The notes under the pieces are model-generated. The model saw nothing but the letters and a program-made list of their open reading frames with translations, was not told where the DNA came from and searched no databases. A program made the translations under genes and the position numbers. This document shows positions 57,785 through 64,000 of a DNA stretch of 64,000 bases, in pieces (within the stretch, counting starts at the first letter, position 1; each line of letters begins with the position of its first letter). The stretch spans positions 64,468,839 to 64,532,838 of the forward strand of contig CM037781.1 in the NCBI GenBank assembly GCA_021229015.1, written 5' to 3'. The DNA comes from Solen grandis. Its lineage: Eukaryota > Mollusca > Bivalvia > Adapedonta > Solenidae.

Positions 57785-59120
57785 TAAATTTCACAATTAT
57801 TTACTAACATGTGTTTCAGTTGCATGAGTGCCATTGTATGCAGGTATTGAATCAACATCAGAAGATATAAAAAAGATTAGTTTTTGAAACGTACCCCACC
57901 TACATTGTAAAGCCAGCAATATAAGTGCAGCATGGCGTAAATTTATATTTAGATTTTTTATTTTTTTTTTTAGTCGAGCCACCAAAGCCACATGATATGA
58001 AAACCCACTTTACCACAATTGAGCTTTTTTCAAAATTTAATATCTAGCCACTGCCATTATTAGTGTTGTGAATTCGCGCTCAATGCCACTTTTATAAAAA
58101 AAAAAAAGAAAAAAAAAGTCGATTTTTTTATTCACAATTTTCAGAAAAACAATGCATAATTTTCACAAACAGAGCTGAGGTGTACCGGACTCAATTTTTT
58201 GAATAACAATTCAAGAACACATCCAAAATTAAGGTGCCTTAAGTAGTCAATGGGCAGTATAAAGTTCAAGTTGAAGTATTCATTATGTCTTTAATCAGGA
58301 GATGTTCTATAAAAATATAAGATATCTCCTGCTTTAATAAAGATTGATCCTTTGCTTGTCACCTAGTATATTAATGTTTTAAATGCAAAAAAAGTGTCTG
58401 ACTTCCAATATTATTTTGAATCTCTGTGTTTGTTCATATTCATACCTGCAGATTGATTAATTTCTTTAAGAAAATACACAAAAGTTACATGCCATCAACT
58501 GTCTGTGTCTTAATCCAACTCTTAATGGGTTTTTTTTTCCAGACAGTAAAAATTACTGCTTGACTATAAATCAAGATTTTTTATGCAAAACAAATATATT
58601 TATAGAAGGAATAAGTCAAATTGATATTTAATGTTCAGTTAAGTTGCTGCTTTACTATTGTCCAATTTTCAAGTCAAAACAGATGGAAGATTTGCTACAG
58701 ATAGATCTATACAATAATTTTTACAGGCCAAATTCTGGCTGCTGCCTTTCCCAGTAATATTAAGTAACATTTAATTACTATATCACAAATATAACCTTAA
58801 TACTAGGGTATGACTGGATAAGAAAAAAGAGAAAAAACCTATACAGTTTCTAATGTAAAGCTTTCATTTCTTAATATTCACTTATAACGTTAGTAAAATT
58901 AAAACCAAAATTATGAAGCTTAAATGTCTGTACATAGCAACTTCCCTTTCATAGATCTACATAAAAAAATTTTCAACCATATTTTTTTTCGTTTTCATTT
59001 TACCATGTATATATTAAAAGAGTCCAAAGGTAAGTATAATGATTAACAATTGATGTATATAAAATTATTGTATCTACAAAGTATCATTTTCAGACTCAGG
59101 TAAATACGAAATCTTTCTGT
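57785..59120. other. No recognised feature
   Basis: AT-rich interior of the 4.76-kb insertion. Confidence 0.4.
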
Positions 59121-59260
59121 ACTTACCGATTTATCATGGTGTAAGAGTTACCTCTCTTTATTTTCAGCTCGTGAAATTTGGCTCCGCCTTTAAATATTCG
59201 CCTATTTCCGTGATATTGCCATATATGGAAGTTGCAAAATCGTCTACAAATGTTAATCGC
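59115..59260 (-). promoter_or_regulatory. Possible promoter and first non-coding exon (speculative)
   Basis: On the minus strand a TATTTAAAGGCGGAGCC stretch (about 59184-59200) is followed about 65-75 bases later by CGGTAAGTACAG, a strong splice donor (59119-59130). BANF1 needs an upstream non-coding exon to the right of 49970, but nothing ties this piece to it, and it lies inside a mobile-type insertion. Confidence 0.2.
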
Positions 59261-59923
59261 TTAGAAATGTAAAAGTCAAGTATGCATTGTTATCTGATGC
59301 GGCTCCATTCTCGAACGTCGTGATGTACGGCGTAAAACGTGTCGTGTATGTCGTTGTACATTTCGTAAATTTGAGTTTGAAAAATTATAAATATTATTTG
59401 CATTTTATCTTAGCTGCGTGTTACCAAATTACATTCTAGAAGTAAAATCGTTACTAGTTAAATCGAGATAATCAAAACGCACATTACGAGCTGAACCGAA
59501 GTATAAATTGTCATGATTACAAGGCTGGATTTTTGACAACGAATAGCCTCCATATCAAACAGCCTTCAAACTTTACAGGTACATGCACCTTGATAAACTC
59601 TACCAGTTAGATACCCTGACCTTCATCAATTGACCTTGAACCCAAAGGTTTAAGGCCCTTGCGGAGCATTCGAGCATAGCGCTTGTTCAAAATATAAAGA
59701 TAACCATTGTTATAGAAAAACTTTGACAGACCAACACTTTAAAATCAGAGGAGAGGGGGGAAATTCATTCGAACGTAGCGTTTGTTACACAAAATAATCC
59801 ACAATAATGCCAAATTGTGTATAAGCGTTGCGGAGAGTGTCCCGTCTATGCGATAATTTTTAAAGACTTAGAGCACTTTTGTTTTGTAATAGAAAATAAT
59901 CCAATAAAAATAAATATATGCTA

Positions 59924-60200
59924 GTTTGCTTGATTGTTGGATCTAACGTCCGACCGACGGTATTTAAGTCATTTCGAGACTATGTCTGCTTGAGACAGAT
60001 GCAGTGCTCCCACACTGCAGCATCATGCTGTAGACACCTAGTCACATTATTCTGACACTGGGTAAACTATTTCTGGAAATACCTAAATATATGATGAGCG
60101 TCAAGCAAAGGGTCCCATTTTTTACGATTTTGGTATGTCGCGGCCGGGATCGGACCCAAGACTTTTCGATTTCAGGGCTGACGCTCTACCCATTTAAATA
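59924..60200 (-). mobile_element. SINE-A inside the 4.76-kb insertion
   Basis: Tail GTTTGCTTGATTGTTGG, 'ccgaccgacggtatttaagtc', 'cactgcagcatcatgctgtagac', 'cccattttttacgattttgg' and a reversed B box CGGGATCGGACCC. Diverged, and part of the body is deleted. Confidence 0.75.
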
Positions 60201-60681
60201 CTAGTAAATAGATAAAGTAACTCCCTTAAAAAAATATTGCCTTTATGAAGAGGAAAAATAAAAAAAATATTGTAGCAGTACAAACATAAACGCTGGAGCA
60301 TTATTTTCACTTTTTCGTCATAAAGGCAATATTTGCCGAAATATTAGCAAATATTATCTTTTTTCATTGATTAAATTATTTCCTTCATGAAATATTTCCC
60401 TTCCAGTCCTTAATCAATCATTAAGACCTTATAATGATTACTCTCGGATTTAAACAGTCATTATTTTACTTAATGTGTCCGCCGTTATACCAGTTACAAT
60501 CAGCTTAAGTTTACCATGTTATTCACGTGCACCTTATGCTGTAGATGATCATTGTAGGCTTTCGAATAGCGTCGGAACACAACTCCATACAATAATTACT
60601 TCAGTACAAGGGCACAGTCTTTTCTCACAATATCGCGGTAGCGCCGAGGATATACGAGATTTCCTTCACACGCTTATATGA
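60201..60681. other. Right part of the insertion, no gene
   Basis: A 68-residue frame (60475-60681) has no recognisable domain. The sequence is otherwise AT-rich. Confidence 0.4.
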
Positions 60682-61694
60682 GTTGCTTATCTTTGGGTTT
60701 AGGTCTTTCGTCGTACTGAAGATCATGTCAGTTCCACACACCAAGAACCCTAGGGCAATATTTTGACCACAGGGCTATGATTTAAACAAACTTGGTAGAG
60801 GTCCACTAGGCCATGTTATACCGGTACATCAAATATCTAAGCTCTTTGCCTTGTAATTTTAGATAAGAACATTTTTGAAGTTCTTCTATGGAAGTCTATG
60901 TAAAATCTCGTAACCACTGGGACTGAGACAATTTTGTCTTCCAGTGTCATGTTTGAAATTTTGTAGAGGGCAACTAGGTTGTTAAAAACCAAATCTCTAA
61001 GCTCTAGGCCTTGAGGTTTTAACTGGTGGTAGAAATCGGTTGATATTTGTCACAGTTAATAATCAGTTTCTGATTAATTATCGCTTGACCCAGAAGTAAC
61101 ATTCAAGCAAGGCACTTAATTACATGTATACACAGTTCCATGAACTTCATGAAGTTTTCGACAGTTTTAGCTTTTTAATTTCTGGAGCAGTTAAAAGGTG
61201 ATATTCAGTTTTGTGCCTTATAGTTCAAAAGGGGATATTTAAAGGGTTTGGTAAAATCAAGCGATTCCAGATAGATGTACAGTGTTCACTAGACAGAAAA
61301 TACATGACAGGGTATGGTATAAATTTGTACGACGTCGCAGATCGGATATATGTAAATCGATTATTGTCGCTCTTCAGTAACTGATCTTCGGTGACTAGCG
61401 ACAATCGGAACATCACTAGTTTTAACCATCAGTACAATTTGATACATATTAAAAGCAGGTCTCATAAGGATTAATGCCGTGAAGTTTGTTCAAAATCCTT
61501 TCAGTGGTTTAGATGTTTACAGGAAATTGTTGATGATGAACGGCAGTCACAGGACGATCCTTGTAGCTCGCAATATGAGCTTATTGTGCTCGGGTGAGCT
61601 GAAAAAGTTGGAAGTCCTCCAATAAGTGCCCAGGATAGCGTTATGATAATCCCCCCCCCCTTCAAAACTTCATATATTGGGTTAGTGAGACTCG

Positions 61695-61905
61695 ACTATT
61701 TGAGTTTACCGTCGCTTCGACAGTATTTCAGTCATATAGCGACGTCCAGCTAATTACAGGTGGAGGAAGACCCCGAATGCACGGAGGCATATGGGTAGAA
61801 CCACCGACCTACCGCAAGCCAGCTGGAAGGCTTCCTCACATGAAAATCCGAATGACCCTGCCGGGATTCGAACCAAGGCGGTAAGGTGCGGAGTGAGTGG
61901 TTAGT
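61695..61905 (-). mobile_element. SINE-B in duplication copy 2
   Basis: Counterpart of 46088-46300 with the B box better kept (CCGGGATTCGAACC on the + strand). Confidence 0.75.
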
Positions 61906-63116
61906 GTGAGTGTGTTGATGGAGTTTCATTGAATTCTAAACTGTGACTGCTAAGAAAAGTAAGACGGATGGAACAGAAAGGCAAAGGAAGCAACATTTAT
62001 ATGCCCCTACTCCATTTTTTTTCGGGAGCATGAAAATGCACCAGCAAATTATATAGAGATGTTGCACTCTTTTAATCAGGGACCATCAATTTTTCATAAA
62101 GCAGTTAGAAGACTAAAGGCAAGACTAATTTATTTCATACTTTTATTTATTGCATATGAACCACATAATTTCGATTATTCAAGCATCTGAGGACATTTTA
62201 AAAACATAAATTCTAAACATAAGAACCTGAAAGCATGCCAATATAGAATCTACTGAAGAATGTTGATTATGATGAATGCCTATAAAACAGTAACTTATAC
62301 ATCATGATATTTCTCAACCCACCTGCTGTACGTATAGAGACAACCTGAATTAATAGACCTTACAGACTCACATTCATTGCAGGTATCTATAAAGACATAT
62401 TAATTAAATATCAATTACAAATATTCATTATAACTGCTCAACTTCAAGCAAACATTTACTGTACAGAGACATTTACACATATTTTCCAATGTCTTTTCAT
62501 ATCGATATTAAAGAAACTTAAAAACATTTTATATTGACATAAAAATAGAAAGAATCACTAATCGTAATATCTGGAAATATCCTAGTGAATCAATATTGGT
62601 GTGTGTATCAAATGATCAAATACGATATATATAAGAATTCAGATTTAAATTCTGTGTTAACTGTTACAGACTTTTCACATCATGTTTGTTTTAAAATCTC
62701 ATACACTTAAAAAAAATAAGCAAAAAAAAGGAAAATAATAACTTAATTACTTGATAATTATTCATATACAGATAGGATGATGAGCTAAGTATTTCTACAA
62801 AGCTATAAAGAATGAAAAATATATTAAACTTAATTACTTGATAATTATAATTACTTGATAATTAAGCATATACAGATATGATGATGAGCTAAGTATTTCT
62901 ACAAAGCTATTAAGAATGAAAAATGTTTTCCCCCCAAGTACCACCATTTGCTTACCATGTTTGTTTAATGGCAAACAGAAAATTCAGAGTGAACTCTCAT
63001 GTTACAATATGTTTTAAGTATGTATGTAACCAATTTTATCTTCATCAATATTTTAACATAAAACTAACAACAGCTGGTTATGGGTAAAACACATAAATAT
63101 AAAACGAGCAAAGTGT

Positions 63117-63263
63117 CTATAAAAATTGTGAACACCATTCATTAAGGCAATCAAAACAATCCTTCTGTTGTTTGTTGTTGGCCTGGATCAGATCCTTCAA
63201 CCACTCGCAGAAAAGCTCCTCATCCTTCTTCAAAACAAGGAACTGTCCCAAGACAACATAGGC
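63117..63263 (-). CDS. BANF1: BANF1, second copy, coding exon 2 (gene runs off the window)
   Basis: It is identical to 47512-47658 except at two sites: AAG to AAC, changing Lys72 to Asn, and a silent TTG to TTA at the last Leu. The acceptor (TTTATTTTCAG), reading frame and TAG stop are intact. By comparison with copy 1 the first coding exon should lie about 2.2 kb further right, outside the window. If the duplication is real this is a paralogue. If it is a second haplotype it is an allele with one amino-acid difference. Nothing here suggests decay. Confidence 0.85.
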   Translation of the reverse strand, partial: AYVVLGQFLVLKKDEELFCEWLKDLIQANNKQQKDCFDCLNEWCSQFL

Positions 63264-63705
63264 CTGAAAATAAAATCTCAGTCTTATTCATAGTGAATAT
63301 GGTTCCATACCAGATATCTATCATTCAAATATTCCAGATTTTGTAATGAGGCAGAAAATCAAGTAATTAAAAAAATTATACTCATAAATATTATAGCAAT
63401 CCTTAATAAATGTGCAAAATATGTTAAATGAACTTGTGATGTTTTCCTGCTATTGCTTTATTATTTGCTTCAATTAAATGTCAGCTGCATTATAGTGACT
63501 GGATTTCAAATGTGTAATTTCCAGTACCGGGATACATCCTACATACAAAACCTAATATTCCAGGAAATCTTTACCAGGCTACAGAGATAATAAGAGCATC
63601 TGAAAGCATGGAAATATGCCTGAACAGAAGGTTTTGCAGTGTTAAGAACCATTGTTGGTTGTATGGTTCAATATTGTTGTCAATTGCCACACACAAATAA
63701 TTAAT

Positions 63706-63930
63706 GTTTATTGGGTTGAACATCTCAGTCATTTAGAGACCTGTATGTCTATTTGAGATAGATGGAGTGCTAACACACTGCAGTATCACATCGTAGACAT
63801 GTGGCATGATACCACACTGAGTCACATCATCATGACACTGGGCCCCCAGTCCTGGAACCACCTTAATATGCTGAGCATTAAGCAAGGGATTTATACCAGT
63901 ACCATTTTTCACGACTTTGGTTTGTTGAAG
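63706..63930 (-). mobile_element. SINE-A in duplication copy 2
   Basis: Counterpart of 48101-48329, with the same boundaries and the same truncation. Confidence 0.8.
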
Positions 63931-63934
63931 TTAA

Positions 63935-64000
63935 CCCTTTCCCTCATAGAGGAAACCATGAAAAGACCTATGCGAACAGCATAAAACCAGATCAGCCTGC
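63935..64000. mobile_element. piggyBac-like MITE, copy D, cut by the window end
   Basis: TTAA (63931-63934) then CCCTTTCCCTCATAG and the start of the hairpin GCGAACAGCATAAAACC. Confidence 0.8.

Larger units (their letters stand above)
55951..60709. mobile_element. 4759-bp non-autonomous TIR element with 7-bp target duplication
   Basis: The left end CAAAGACCTAAACCCAAAG and the right end (reverse-complemented GAAAGACCTAAACCCAAAG) match at 28 of 30 positions over 30 bp. GTCGTAC occurs at 55944-55950 and 60710-60716, and once only at the empty site in copy 1 (just after 45100), so the boundaries are confirmed by an unoccupied allele. No transposase frame is visible. The load includes a foldback palindrome (56878-57784) and a SINE-A (59924-60200). 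The superfamily is not recognised from the ends. Confidence 0.85.
55876..61602 (+). mobile_element. E1 element of copy 2, split by the 4.76-kb insertion
   Basis: The 5' part 55876-55950 and the remainder 60717-61602 correspond to 45034-45994 in copy 1. The 3' end is GCTCGGGTGAGCTGA. Confidence 0.6.
55567..64000. repeat. Segmental duplication, copy 2 (runs off the window)
   Basis: Direct repeat of 44783-48398. It carries the same E1 element, SINE-B, BANF1 exon 2, SINE-A and the start of the MITE, plus the 55951-60709 insertion that copy 1 lacks. Confidence 0.85.

Overview
This is a eukaryotic window, AT-rich and almost entirely repetitive. It most likely comes from a bivalve mollusc (venerid-clam-like). 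That placement is an inference from tRNA-derived SINEs with a (GTTT)n tail and from many repeats with a central core of about 145-165 bp and hairpin ends, which recall the pearl/HINE-type Helitron-like elements described in bivalves. Only one host gene is recognised with confidence: BANF1 (barrier-to-autointegration factor), on the minus strand, with coding exons at 49829-49954 and 47512-47658. A second copy of its last exon lies at 63117-63263, and its first coding exon would fall beyond the window end.

Layout. 1-5.3 kb: SINE fragments, a Helitron-like repeat and plain AT-rich DNA. 5371-7805: a foldback-type element with an 8-bp target duplication and long terminal inverted repeats built from ~22-bp tandem units. 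8.06-10.7 kb: a dead LINE with a frameshifted endonuclease and a reverse transcriptase carrying an in-frame stop. 10.9-24.5 kb: Helitron-like elements with ~160-bp cores, three SINE types, and piggyBac-like and TA-flanked MITEs. 25.3 kb: a broken zinc-finger exon beside a 100-base assembly gap (25560-25659). 26.4-43.97 kb: a block of a ~450-455 bp repeat dense in TGACGTCA octamers, broken up by other elements. 37.4-38.5 kb: a ~160-bp tandem element with clear ends.

44.78-64.0 kb: a direct duplication. Copy 1 starts near 44783 and copy 2 near 55567, and both contain BANF1 exon 2. Copy 2 is interrupted by a 4759-bp insertion (55951-60709) that has 30-bp inverted ends and a 7-bp target duplication. 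The other shared insertions predate the duplication and this one postdates it. The duplication may be real, or it may be an uncollapsed second haplotype.

The most notable pattern is that several repeat families unrelated in sequence share one terminal design: a hairpin plus a short arm at one end, and the reverse complement of that arm at the other, often followed by a second hairpin and CTAA, CTGA or CTAG. I read this as a set of non-autonomous Helitron/Helentron-like families. No RNA gene, CRISPR array or complete transposase gene was found.
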